Origin: Haladaptatus pallidirubidus
Lineage (GTDB): Archaea; Halobacteriota; Halobacteria; Halobacteriales; Haladaptataceae
NCBI RefSeq assembly: GCF_020700235.1
Contig: NZ_CP085301.1
Location: 1,984,001-2,048,000 of the forward strand
Direction of reading: 5' to 3'
DNA length: 64,000 bases
The notes beneath the pieces were generated by a model. That model did no database searches, was not told the origin of the DNA, and saw only the letters and a program-made list of their open reading frames with translations. Position 1 is the first letter of the stretch; every line of letters begins with the position of its first letter. This document shows positions 26,694 to 35,022 of the stretch, piece after piece. The position numbers and the translations under genes were made by a program.

Positions 26694-28049
26694 TCAGGTC
26701 GCGACCGGACGCGAAATTATCCACAGCGAGAGGACGGTGTAAGCAATCATCAGCGCGGTCAGAGGGAGATGTGCCCGGCCGACGCGATTCGTGCGCTCCA
26801 GCGCGACGTAGTGGGCGGCGACGACCGCGGCGAGGTGCCCCGCGACGATGAGTATCACCTGTGAGGCCCAGAACGCAGACAGCGAAAGCCAGCCGAGCAG
26901 TTCAATTTCTGGCCCGCCGAGTATTGTCAACAGACGCGACAACTGCTGAAGCACGAAGGGGTAGTTGTGCGCCACTTCGTAGGCGACCGCGATGGGAATC
27001 ACCGTCGGCGCGAGTGCGAGGGCCGTTGCGTGCCACGACTCCTTAGTTTTTGAATTCCTCGACGTTTCCGCAATTACCGAAACTCGTCGGGTCAGTATCG
27101 CCACGAGTGCGAAGACGGCGAGAAACGCGAGGAAACCACCGAGATAGAGGAGAACCGAGACGACAGACCCGAGTCCCGTCGCTTCCCGCACCGAAAACAG
27201 AAGCGTCTGGTACTCCGGCGTTTTGGTGAAGCCGTCGAAGCTGACGGTGTAGACGGTCGCCACGACGAACGCGGCGAGCGAGAGCGACCGAACCCGGGGA
27301 AGACACCCGCGCCACGGCGGACGGAGGTCGATTCCACTTCCGTCGATTTTCATGGGCGCAACTCGCCCGAACAGACGGTACAGTACCGCGAGCGGATCGG
27401 CGCGTCGAAACCACGGTGTTCCGAACAGCACACCGCCGACCAGCATGATGAGGGCATAACCCGCGAGAAGAACGGCGGTCAACCGCGGAGAATCCGGAAT
27501 TCGGGTCAGGTTCTCCGCGACGCCGACGAGGGCGAGAAAGCCAATGAGGGCGGGCCAATCGCCGAGTTGATTCGGATAGTCGAACAACGCCAACTCTTTG
27601 CCTTCCACTTTTGACAGACCATCGTAAATCGTCCGCCACGGCGCGAGTGTGCGCCACGGACTGCCGAACAGCACCGCGAGCAAGCCAACGCCTTTCAGCC
27701 AGACAGACCACGTAAACAGAGTTGCGGGATTGTCCCGCGCGTTGGTCGGGCCGACCGCGCCGACGGCGAGGACGAACAGAAAAACCGCGAGAAACAGCAC
27801 CTGGGTCGCGCGCCGAAGGATGACGACCGCGTCCGCCGAAAACGAAATCCGACGCGTTCCGGTCGGCGCGCTCTCGACCGTGGTGGTCAGAAAGAGCGCC
27901 GTAAGGGCGACGGTGGCCCCTGCACCGCCGAACAGCAAGGTGAGCGGAATCGGCGCGTCGAACCGCGTGGTGACTCCGTGGGCGGATGCAACGCCCGCAA
28001 AAAGCGATAATGAAATGAAGACGAATAGGGGCGTCCGGCGAAGTCGCAT
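26694..28049 (-). CDS. Polytopic membrane protein of the putative iron/copper cluster
   Basis: 451 residues with about 11-12 helices. It starts MRLRRTPLFVFISLSLFAG, so its N-terminus is a signal-like helix; an upstream in-frame start (28133) would add 28 polar residues. Characteristic segments are LLAVLFGSPWRTLAPWRTIYDG and PIAVAYEVAHNYPFVLQQ, with a histidine-tyrosine pair within a helix. Similar proteins in actinobacteria and haloarchaea are sometimes labelled fenitrothion-hydrolase-like, but that activity is doubtful here. It lies 75 bases upstream of the DyP-like gene on the same strand, so it is a candidate permease partner. Confidence 0.65.
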   Translation of the reverse strand: MRLRRTPLFVFISLSLFAGVASAHGVTTRFDAPIPLTLLFGGAGATVALTALFLTTTVESAPTGTRRISFSADAVVILRRATQVLFLAVFLFVLAVGAVGPTNARDNPATLFTWSVWLKGVGLLAVLFGSPWRTLAPWRTIYDGLSKVEGKELALFDYPNQLGDWPALIGFLALVGVAENLTRIPDSPRLTAVLLAGYALIMLVGGVLFGTPWFRRADPLAVLYRLFGRVAPMKIDGSGIDLRPPWRGCLPRVRSLSLAAFVVATVYTVSFDGFTKTPEYQTLLFSVREATGLGSVVSVLLYLGGFLAFLAVFALVAILTRRVSVIAETSRNSKTKESWHATALALAPTVIPIAVAYEVAHNYPFVLQQLSRLLTILGGPEIELLGWLSLSAFWASQVILIVAGHLAAVVAAHYVALERTNRVGRAHLPLTALMIAYTVLSLWIISRPVAT

Positions 28050-28139
28050 AGTCGAACTCGGTGGTGCGGGAAAAAGGGGTTGTTGGTCTGCGATTCGAAT
28101 GGCCGATTCCAAAGCGTTCCTTCTCGTCAGCACGACGGG

Positions 28140-28400
28140 TTAGTAGAGTCCGTCGAGAACCGGACGGACTTCCTCGAATCGTGACTCCTGTCGAATTTCG
28201 TCTGACTCCCTGTGCCACTCGACAAACTCGAAATCGGCGAGTTTCGATAAATGGATGGTGCACAGCAGCAGTTCGATTCGATCGCGGTCATCGCCATACT
28301 CCGCCTCCCATCGGTGGGACGCCTCCGAAACACGGAGGCGTTCCGCTTTCAACTCGAACAGGATTCGTCGCCGGTAGTCGCTCGAAAGCACGTCGAACAT
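28140..28400 (-). CDS. Small winged-helix protein, DUF7344 type
   Basis: An 86-residue protein starting MFDVLSSDYRRRILFELKAE, the usual opening helix of haloarchaeal DUF7344 HTH proteins. It continues with IHLSKLADFEFVEWHRESDEI, the recognition helix and wing. It is complete and probably dimeric. A second, broken member of this family is at 52333. The target is unknown; the gene starts just upstream of the membrane protein gene on the same strand. Confidence 0.8.
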   Translation of the reverse strand: MFDVLSSDYRRRILFELKAERLRVSEASHRWEAEYGDDRDRIELLLCTIHLSKLADFEFVEWHRESDEIRQESRFEEVRPVLDGLY

Positions 28401-28532
28401 CGTATCGAGTTGCGCCGATCTGTCGTACGATTTACACTGGCTCGTTGGTTCCGCTAACGACAGTAGTAATAAATTCTTGTTCCCTGCACTGTTAGGGTTG
28501 AAGGTCAGCTAGGGTTGGGCGCCAGCAGATCG

Positions 28533-29636
28533 TCACGAGTCGTCCAGCACGTCGTCAACGCGCTCCGCCGTCTCGCTCGCCCGAATGTTCGAATAGCTCT
28601 CGTGCGTCGTCGCAATCGAGGCGTGACGGAGGGCAGATTGGGCCAGTTCCGCATGGCCCTCACTGTATAATTGATGGCCCAGTCCCCGTCGCGCTCCGTG
28701 GGGTTTCAGATACTCGCCGTCGATGTCCAGTCCGGCCTCCCCGCAGAGGCGTTTCATCAGATTGCGCGCGCCGCGGGTCGAAATCGCGGGGATGACGATT
28801 TCGTACTCGCGCACAACATCGTCGATGTCGTTTTCATTGAGGATGGTTTCGATTCGGCTTTCGGTGTATTCACCCGCCAACCCCTCGCGGACGGCGCGAT
28901 ATTTCGACGGCGCGTGGTCGGTTGGAAACACCGGAAACCGTGGTGTTGGCGGATCGAAAACGCGGTGATAGCGCTCCAACGCTTCCGCGGCTTTTCGCGG
29001 AAGTTGCGCGTATTCGTACTCGCGGGATTTGCCGAACACGCGGAGCGAACCGCCTTCGATGTCCACGTCTCTCCACGCGATTCCGGGTCGCTTGTCGTCC
29101 GCTGGGGCGCGGAACACTTCCGCACCCCGAACGCCTGACAGCGCGAGCAGACGAACGAGCGCCCGGTCGCGGTAGGCGCGTTCGCGCGACACTCCGTCGC
29201 TATCGTCGCCCTCCAACACCCTCTCCACCCGTTTGTCCATGAAGGCGAGGATGGCTTTTCTGTCGCGTCGCGTCCAGAACTGACGATTCGCGTCGGCGGT
29301 GTTTTCCGGCAGTTCGGCCTGCGCTCGCGAGACGGCGGCGGGATTCTTGGAGAGAAGTTCGTCTGCCTCGCAGAAGCCGAGGAACGCCCGAACGTAGGCG
29401 TAGTAGGTGTGAGCCGTCGAGGATTTCAGTTCGTCCTCGCGCACCTGTCGTTTGAGATGGCGGGCGTACCGGCGGCAGTCGATGACCTCCACGTCCTCCA
29501 GTAGGGTGACGGTTCGCTCCCGTGCGAGCCACTGCGCCCACTGCGTGAGCGCGGAACCCGCGTTGGTGCGGTAGTTTCCGGCCTCGATGCTGGAGAGGTA
29601 CTCCTCGATTGCCGAGTTGAGCGTCGTTCCCGTCAT
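28533..29636 (-). CDS. Tyrosine recombinase (XerC/D-like integrase)
   Basis: A 367-residue recombinase. Residues about 5-110 form the core-binding SAM-like domain (TLNSAIEEYLSSIEAGNYR). The catalytic domain has the first arginine in LSGVRGAEVFR, HGARRGLGHQLYSEGH with the H-x-x-R pair, LRHASIATTHESYSNI with the following histidine and the tyrosine nucleophile. The start at 29636 overlaps the stop of a zinc-ribbon gene (ATGA). No tRNA, att repeats or cargo genes flank it, so it looks like a resident Xer-type enzyme rather than part of a recent element. Confidence 0.92.
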   Translation of the reverse strand: MTGTTLNSAIEEYLSSIEAGNYRTNAGSALTQWAQWLARERTVTLLEDVEVIDCRRYARHLKRQVREDELKSSTAHTYYAYVRAFLGFCEADELLSKNPAAVSRAQAELPENTADANRQFWTRRDRKAILAFMDKRVERVLEGDDSDGVSRERAYRDRALVRLLALSGVRGAEVFRAPADDKRPGIAWRDVDIEGGSLRVFGKSREYEYAQLPRKAAEALERYHRVFDPPTPRFPVFPTDHAPSKYRAVREGLAGEYTESRIETILNENDIDDVVREYEIVIPAISTRGARNLMKRLCGEAGLDIDGEYLKPHGARRGLGHQLYSEGHAELAQSALRHASIATTHESYSNIRASETAERVDDVLDDS

Positions 29637-29773
29637 GCTAATCGCGGGTCGAACGTCCCGCCGAGTTCGGTGCCACATCGGGGACACGTCAGTTTTCGCT
29701 CTTCCCCCACAAACCGTCCGACCGGGCCGAGATAACCGCAGGCGGAGCATCGTCGTATCGGTAGCTGAATCAT
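29633..29773 (-). CDS. 46-residue zinc-ribbon protein coupled to the recombinase
   Basis: A very short gene, ATG at 29773, TGA overlapping the recombinase start (ATGA). It encodes a rubredoxin-like zinc ribbon: RRCSACGYLG (C9 and C12) and LTCPRCGTEL (C30 and C33), followed by GGTFDPRLA. The four cysteines and the overlap make coincidence unlikely. It may bind zinc and act with the recombinase or as a small DNA- or protein-binding factor; this is inferred. A TATA-like GATTTTTAT lies about 35 bases upstream. Confidence 0.75.
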   Translation of the reverse strand: MIQLPIRRCSACGYLGPVGRFVGEERKLTCPRCGTELGGTFDPRLA

Positions 29774-29811
29774 CGCATCTATCGTTTCGTGGGGCCGGGA
29801 GGGATAAAAAT

Positions 29812-30123
29812 CTACGTCCCTTCCTCGGGCGGATGAACCGCGATGAGGCCATCGCTCTGGACGAAAATGTAGTGCTCCTCGAACGTGAACCCGAGGTGGC
29901 CGTCCGTTCGAATTTTTTCTCCCCTGTGGGGGGAAAACAGCCCGTCCAAAGCGTCCGGGTCGAACTGGTCGTAGAGCGGGCCGATTTCCGTCGGATCTTT
30001 GTCCATCGCTTCCGCAACCGCTGTCATGACCGTCGTACTGAGTGATTCTGCGTCCGTCCAGTCGTGGGTCGTGTGGTACGTCGTCGGTGGCGCTTCCGCT
30101 TGGGATGTGTTTGATTTGCTCAT
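29812..30123 (-). CDS. HalOD1 output domain protein
   Basis: A 103-residue protein beginning MSKSNTSQAEAPP at 30123. It has the HalOD1 pattern SLSTTVMTAVAEAMDKDPTEIGPLYDQFDPDALDGLF and ends in a short strand pair. HalOD1 domains occur in haloarchaeal signalling proteins as output or stand-alone modules; their partners are unknown. An earlier start at 30165 would add 14 residues. A second HalOD1 protein is at 59029. Confidence 0.85.
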   Translation of the reverse strand: MSKSNTSQAEAPPTTYHTTHDWTDAESLSTTVMTAVAEAMDKDPTEIGPLYDQFDPDALDGLFSPHRGEKIRTDGHLGFTFEEHYIFVQSDGLIAVHPPEEGT

Positions 30124-30796
30124 TAGAGACACCTTCTGAGTGTGGGACTCGTGTTCGTCACACATACACCCTGAAAAATCATAAACCCCTGTCAGACGAA
30201 AAACCGGTCGTGGTCATACGCGAGCAGCAAAAAGGCAAGCAAGAGCCCTCCTCGATCACCCCCCATCCGTCATACGCGCCGCAGTCGTGCGATTTTGATG
30301 TTCGAAGACGCAAAATGAGGGACGAAACGCAGTAGGACGATTGTTGGAGTACGATGTCGAACGTCACGGTTTGAAATCCGCTTAACAGGTAGTTAAAACC
30401 GATTAATCGATCAATAGTATTAATATTAAATATAATATAATTTTCCATGTCGTAGGTCGAAATCGCCGCCACACTCAGCCACCAGTTCGGTGCCACTCCC
30501 GTCCAGATTGCAAACTTTTGGCTCTCGATTACCCTTCCATTGTTCGACAACCCGTTGGTTTTCGATGAACTAGATGGGGAATTTTTCCGCTATTCACCGG
30601 ACTGCTGGCGTTCCACCTCGTGACGTTCTTTCTGGGCCGAAATTACCGACAAGAAACGGCGTAGCGATGACCATGGAGTGCGACAGCGCCACGGAACATC
30701 CCGCGTTGAGAACCCACTGCTAATCCCTCTATGTGGTTTCGTCGATTTCCACGATGTGGGCGAAACGTTCGAAGGGAACGAGCCGAAAGCTATCCC
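30124..30796 (+). other. AT-rich gap without a supported gene
   Basis: These 673 bases contain an AT-rich core (about 30380-30445, TTAATATTAAATATAATATAA). A plus-strand frame (ATG at 30447) is interrupted by TAG at its third codon and then reads VEIAATLSHQFGATPVQIAN and LPLFDNPLVFDELDGEFF before TGA. It could be a broken small gene, but I recognise nothing. Long frames on the minus strand here have unlikely composition. Confidence 0.3.
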
Positions 30797-31138
30797 ATGC
30801 GCGTCGTTCGGAGACGAGACGGAGTCGAACAAACGGTTTCCTCACGGGCATACCGAGTTGATTCGCTCGGTTCTCGGATTCGCGGATTGATCCACCTACT
30901 TCGACGCGATGACTGCGCGCTCGCGTTCGATTTCGACTCGGTCGCGGAGCGTCACGCTTCGACGCTACTCACACCGCTGGCGCTCGATGTGGTGTGGACT
31001 GAACGCGGACGGGTGACGCGAGTTGTCCGTTTGAATCCGTGGACGGGGTTCACACGTGGGAGGGGAGACGGCGTGCTCGAATTTCCGGCAGGTGTCGCGG
31101 ACGACGTCCGGCCAGGCGACGAACTCGTCGTTCGTTAG
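30797..31138 (+). CDS. DUF192 family protein
   Basis: A 113-residue protein starting at the ATG at 30797. It carries the family pattern: SRIRGLIHLLRRDDCALAFDF, then TPLALDVVWTERGRVTRVV, LNPWTGFTRGRGDGVLEFPAG and a final GDEL. DUF192 proteins are small beta-rich domains, often exported or cytoplasmic, of unknown function. Its stop overlaps the stop of the convergent zinc-ribbon gene. Upstream in-frame codons are arginine-rich and unlikely to be translated. Confidence 0.8.
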   Translation: MRVVRRRDGVEQTVSSRAYRVDSLGSRIRGLIHLLRRDDCALAFDFDSVAERHASTLLTPLALDVVWTERGRVTRVVRLNPWTGFTRGRGDGVLEFPAGVADDVRPGDELVVR

Positions 31139-31290
31139 TCCCAGTCGTCCCGTTCGATGGTGTAGCCACCGCATTCGGGACAAACTTGATACAGAACTGC
31201 AAAAGAGGCCTCACATCCTCGACATTCGTATGGGTCGTTCGAATTGGATTTCGACTCCGAACGTACCCCGAGTCGTCGCATCAGTCCCAT
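31135..31290 (-). CDS. 51-residue zinc-ribbon protein
   Basis: A small protein beginning MGLMRRLGVRSESKSN at 31290. It carries PYECRGCEASFAVLYQVCPECGGYTIERD, with two CxxC pairs spaced 14 residues apart. Such single zinc ribbons are common in haloarchaea and usually uncharacterised. The frame extends upstream to 31398 with other methionines, but the shorter form fits known relatives. Its end overlaps the DUF192 gene on the other strand. Confidence 0.75.
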   Translation of the reverse strand: MGLMRRLGVRSESKSNSNDPYECRGCEASFAVLYQVCPECGGYTIERDDWD

Positions 31291-31463
31291 GCCCCGCAAT
31301 TCGAAGGTGATAACTAAATAGTTCACCAGAGCGGAGTGAAAGTGAAACCGTAATTTGTTGTCTTCTATCGTCTGTAAGTATTCTCCGGGAAATTTCAAAA
31401 TAACGGCAGCCGGATAACGGTTTGAAACCGTACGGTGTAATCGACGGCGTTTTTGGTCAGTAA

Positions 31464-31628
31464 ATTATTATTTACGCCACTGAACTTTCCGGAAATATAT
31501 GCGTTCTCGTTCAGGTTCTCGCGACGATTCTCGGTGTTGTATTACCGTTTGTCATTGTATATTGGTTGGTTCGTTCGTTCCGAGCGATTCGTAAAGGGTG
31601 TACGGTGGCGAACGGCAGAGACGATTAA
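31464..31628 (+). pseudogene. Possible small membrane protein without a start codon
   Basis: Between two stops a 54-codon frame reads VLVQVLATILGVVLPFVIVY, then WLVRSFRAIRKG and ends in GRDD. It is one convincing membrane helix with a basic, then acidic tail. No ATG, GTG or TTG occurs in frame before the helix. It may be a small gene that lost its start, or may start at a rare codon. Confidence 0.3.
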
Positions 31629-31658
31629 CGCAAAATAACTCGAGATTACATGAAACCG

Positions 31659-32381
31659 TTACTTCGCCTCGTACTCCACGAGTTTCACTTCCAGCACGGT
31701 TTCCCCATTCTCGTCGTAGTACGCGGAGTACGGCGCAACGCCGTGATCGGGCGAGTAACACCCGACTCTGGCGACCGAGCCGTCGATTCGCACTTCGGAA
31801 TAGTAACATTCGATTCCGGCGTAGGTTCGTTTTTCGGTCACTTCGTAGGCCATCGTTCCGTCCTGCGTCGTGAAACTCCACGACTGGCCGACCCGGAGGT
31901 CTTTGCCGTAGGCGTTGCTCATCGCACCCGCGTACATCGTCTGGACGGCATACTGGCCGCCGGGAACGAATGCGAGGTCGATGATTGCGTCGTCACGGTT
32001 GACGGTCATGGACGATTCGTGTTTCTCTCCGCCGAACTCGAAGATGCTGTTCAGGGTGACGTTCTCGCCGTCGATGGCTTGAATGTCCCAGACAAGTTTC
32101 CCGGAGCCTTCCCTCGCGTCCATCACATCGAAGGTGTACGTTCCGGGCCGGTCGAACCGGAACGGCTGAAAGCTATTTTCGCCCGTCTCGCCCTCGCTGT
32201 TGCTCGCACCGTTTGCCTCGTCGTCTCCTCCGCCGTCACCCGCAATGTTCGCACCGTCGTTTTCGCCACCGACGCCGTCTCCCGCGATTACATCCTCGGC
32301 GTTCGGGGCGCTGGAACCGAATCCGGCGCAACCGGTTAGAACGACCGTGAAGACGACGAAAATCGTTGCTGTGCGTTTCAT
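31659..32381 (-). CDS. Secreted lipoprotein, unknown function
   Basis: A 240-residue lipoprotein. The signal peptide MKRTATIFVVFTVVLTGCAG includes a lipobox; an acidic, glycine-rich linker (about 25-75) follows. The C-terminal domain has YTFDVMDAREGSGKLVWDIQAIDGE and VEYEAK. The start at 32381 leaves 1 base to the DUF4870 gene's stop, so the two are a bicistronic unit. No family is recognised. Confidence 0.8.
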   Translation of the reverse strand: MKRTATIFVVFTVVLTGCAGFGSSAPNAEDVIAGDGVGGENDGANIAGDGGGDDEANGASNSEGETGENSFQPFRFDRPGTYTFDVMDAREGSGKLVWDIQAIDGENVTLNSIFEFGGEKHESSMTVNRDDAIIDLAFVPGGQYAVQTMYAGAMSNAYGKDLRVGQSWSFTTQDGTMAYEVTEKRTYAGIECYYSEVRIDGSVARVGCYSPDHGVAPYSAYYDENGETVLEVKLVEYEAK

Positions 32382-32382
32382 T

Positions 32383-32793
32383 TTATGCAATTCTGTCCGC
32401 AACATTCCCGAACACAGGCATGTGGTGGGTGTCGCCCGAGTAGGCTTTGTACATCAAGAATAACCACCCGAGGAATGCGGCGAATCCGACGACGAAATAG
32501 GCGAGCGAAAACATGAGCGAGAACAATCCTCCTACTCTCGGAATAAAGAGCAGTGCGAACTGCACGAACGTCATCGCCACATAGACGAGAAACAGTCCGA
32601 TCCCGAATGCGATGCTCTGTGCCGAGTGGAATTTCACGAACTCGTTTTCGCTTTCGAGGACGAAAAAGAGGATGCCAGTAAGCGGACTCAAAAGGTACGC
32701 GAGTGCCCCGGCGAGATTTTCGTCCAATCCAGTTCCGGTTTTCGAACTAGTCGATTCCGTTACTTCGGTCGTCGTTTTTGGTTCGACAGCCAT
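32383..32793 (-). CDS. DUF4870-like membrane protein
   Basis: A 136-residue protein with a polar N-terminus and three to four helices. The segment LAGALAYLLSPLTGILFFVLE, followed by FVKFHSAQSIAFGIG, is the DUF4870 (Tic20-like) signature. Its function is unknown. It is co-transcribed with the downstream lipoprotein. The divergent neighbour is the FilR1-type regulator at 32941. Confidence 0.88.
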   Translation of the reverse strand: MAVEPKTTTEVTESTSSKTGTGLDENLAGALAYLLSPLTGILFFVLESENEFVKFHSAQSIAFGIGLFLVYVAMTFVQFALLFIPRVGGLFSLMFSLAYFVVGFAAFLGWLFLMYKAYSGDTHHMPVFGNVADRIA

Positions 32794-32911
32794 GAATAGA
32801 AATGGGATGGTTGTCTAATGTAGTTACTGAGTGATATTTTCCCGGAACGCGGAACGATCTCGAACGGTGGACAGTTTCCGGCTCGTGCTACAGTTTTCGG
32901 GGCGTGAAACA

Positions 32912-32924
32912 CTATACCATGGTA
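32912..32924 (+). promoter_or_regulatory. TATA-overlapping palindrome before the first FilR1-type regulator
   Basis: CTATACCATGGTA contains the perfect 10-base palindrome TACCATGGTA (32915-32924). Its CTATA part is about 27 bases before the regulator's ATG, the TATA position of a leaderless gene. A closely similar element (CTATGCCATATGGTA) precedes the paralogue at 57743. A shared autorepression site is inferred. Confidence 0.4.
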
Positions 32925-32940
32925 GTGCCAAGTACAATCA

Positions 32941-33726
32941 ATGAACAGCAGTAGTGATTCAGAAATCGTGGTCACTGCGGTTAAGCGAGCGAACACTCTG
33001 CGAGCGCTCAGCGACCGACCACTGACGAGGTCGGAACTCCAAGCCGACATCGGCGTATCGCGGACGACGACGCACCGAATCGTCCGCGACTTGACTGAAA
33101 AGTCGCTCGTTCGCCGTATCGATGGCACGTACGAACTCACCCCGTTGGGTCGAATCATCGCTACCGAAGTAAAAGCGCTGCAAGATACGGTTGAGTTGGC
33201 AGTCAAGTTGGAACCGCTCCTACCGTTACTTGACGGAACCGGAATCGACGTCGAACTGCTCACCGACGCGACAATAACGGTGCAGAAACCGGGCGATCCG
33301 TACCAACCCGTCCGTCGGTTCGTCTCGCTTCTCCGCGATTCGAAAACCCTTCGTGGATTCGATACGACGACCATTGCCCCGATGTACGTGGACGAAATCC
33401 GCGAAAACATCTTCGACGGCATGCAGACCGAAATCATCTATCTCCCGACGGTTATCGATCAAATTCTCTCCGACCACCGAAAGGCGACGACGCAAGCCAT
33501 CGACGGCGGCCACCTCGAATTGCTCGTCCACGAGCGACTGCCGTTCGGATTGGCGATGTTTGACGACAGAATCGGCGTCGGTGGCTACGACGAGATAGGC
33601 ATCCTCCGCGTGTTTGCGGACACGGCAAACCCCGACGTTCGGGAGTGGGCTGAATCACTGTACGAGCGGTATTACGAGGAAGCGACCCCGCTCGTAGAGC
33701 ATTCGAACTCCGACGTTGTGTCGTAA
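32941..33726 (+). CDS. HTH regulator with FilR1-type C-terminal domain (first copy)
   Basis: A 261-residue regulator. Residues about 15-70 form a winged helix (TRSELQADIGVSRTTTHRIVRDL). The rest matches the methanogenesis regulatory protein FilR1-middle (DUF1724) domain: GDPYQPVRRFVSLL, DTTTIAPMYVDEIRENIF, EIIYLPTVIDQIL and LPFGLAMFDDRIGVGGYD. The C-terminal domain probably binds a small ligand. Its stop is immediately followed by the stop of the FAD-dependent oxidoreductase on the other strand. A paralogue at 57743 has the same domain order. Confidence 0.88.
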   Translation: MNSSSDSEIVVTAVKRANTLRALSDRPLTRSELQADIGVSRTTTHRIVRDLTEKSLVRRIDGTYELTPLGRIIATEVKALQDTVELAVKLEPLLPLLDGTGIDVELLTDATITVQKPGDPYQPVRRFVSLLRDSKTLRGFDTTTIAPMYVDEIRENIFDGMQTEIIYLPTVIDQILSDHRKATTQAIDGGHLELLVHERLPFGLAMFDDRIGVGGYDEIGILRVFADTANPDVREWAESLYERYYEEATPLVEHSNSDVVS

Positions 33727-34752
33727 TTACGTTCGGAGTTTGCTGATTCGCTCGCCGACATCGAGTCCGTTTCCGAGCGCGCGATGTACTCGACCGTCCC
33801 CGCTGACCCAGTCGCCGGCGAACCGGAGATTTTCGTCTTCCGCCCTCCGGAGAACGCCCGGGTCGGCACCCGAGTCGGGCAATGCATCGCGCCAGCGAAC
33901 CACGTCGAACCAGTTCGGGGCCGAAAGCGAGTGGTCGGAAAGAAGGTCTGCAACGCGGTCGGCCGCCGCCGCGACGATTTCCGAATCCTCGCGGTCGTAG
34001 TGCTCCGCCGACCAGTTCGGAGCCATCTGAACGATGAGCAGGCTTTCGCCGTCAGGAATATGCCCCGGTTTGCAGGATTCGCGAGCCAGCCAGCCGATTT
34101 CGTGTTCCTTGTCCGTGTTCACCAGCGCGTAGTAGGACCGGTCGATTTCGAACGGATAATGAAGCGCGACGGAGAGAATCGTCCTGTACGGAACGTGCCC
34201 GACGTGTCTGCGGAGCTCTCTCGCGGTTTCGTCGTCGTCCCACTCCGCGAACTCCAACAGCGATGCGGTCAACGGCGCTGGCGGCGTCAGCACGAGTTCG
34301 TCGCACGAACCGTATTCGTTTCCGTCTCCGTCTTCCACGTACCAACCGTCATCCTTCCGAATTCCCACAACTCGGGTGTCGGTTCGGATAGTTGCACCGC
34401 TCGCATCCAGCAGTTTCTCGCCGAGCGTTCCGATTCCGCTCCGGTACGTCCATTTCGCCGCATTTTCGTCGCGTCCCTCCGAAATATTTTCGTCCGCGTC
34501 GAACGTCCAAACCGGTTTCTCGACATCGACCAAACCATTCGAAAGTTCGCGGATAACGCGCGAGACGCGGTCGTCGTCGCTTTTCACGTAGTTCGCGCCC
34601 GTATCGTAGACGCAGTCGGTCCGCTCGCGTGTGGCGGCGCGGCCGCCGACGCGCCCGCTTTTCTCGAACAAGGTGACGGATGCTTCATCTCGAAGAGCGT
34701 AAGCGACGCCGAGTCCTGCGACGCCCGCTCCAACGACTGCGACGTGAGTCAC
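33727..34752 (-). CDS. FAD-dependent oxidoreductase, renalase/amine-oxidase-like
   Basis: A 341-residue flavoprotein. The N-terminus has the dinucleotide fold THVAVVGAGVAGLGVAYAL, then FEKSGRVGGRAATRE, the FAD ribose and pyrophosphate contacts. The C-terminal NLRFAGDWVSGDGRVHRALGNG is the second FAD-binding motif. Such NAD(P)/FAD proteins resemble renalase and plant-type amine oxidases; the substrate is unknown. It is convergent with the regulator at 32941 with no gap between the stops. Confidence 0.9.
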   Translation of the reverse strand: MTHVAVVGAGVAGLGVAYALRDEASVTLFEKSGRVGGRAATRERTDCVYDTGANYVKSDDDRVSRVIRELSNGLVDVEKPVWTFDADENISEGRDENAAKWTYRSGIGTLGEKLLDASGATIRTDTRVVGIRKDDGWYVEDGDGNEYGSCDELVLTPPAPLTASLLEFAEWDDDETARELRRHVGHVPYRTILSVALHYPFEIDRSYYALVNTDKEHEIGWLARESCKPGHIPDGESLLIVQMAPNWSAEHYDREDSEIVAAAADRVADLLSDHSLSAPNWFDVVRWRDALPDSGADPGVLRRAEDENLRFAGDWVSGDGRVHRALGNGLDVGERISKLRT

Positions 34753-35022
34753 GCGGTAGAGCCTCCGGTTCGTACTCGACGGCCGTTTCGACCAGCAATT
34801 CGAGTAATAGCGTAGAAATTCATTATCCGACGGTTCGGTCGCTGGCAGGAAAGCGATTGTGGCGACATTCCTTCACCGTTTTCGAACAGATTTGGCGGAT
34901 GAACGTTTATATTCGAAGACGGAACCACAACCATTCGCCGACCATCCGGTCGTTAATAGTCAACAGTCCGAAGCGTGATGCAAAAATTCAAGGAATCTCT
35001 GTCGAATCCAGCTTGCAAGAAG

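Noticed and set aside
28401..29811. Tyrosine recombinase as the edge of an integrated element
   Set aside because: There is no tRNA, direct repeat, cargo or change of base composition; the neighbours are ordinary chromosomal genes.
30179..30550. 123-codon minus-strand frame in the AT-rich gap
   Set aside because: Unlike haloarchaeal proteins in composition and without homology I recognise.
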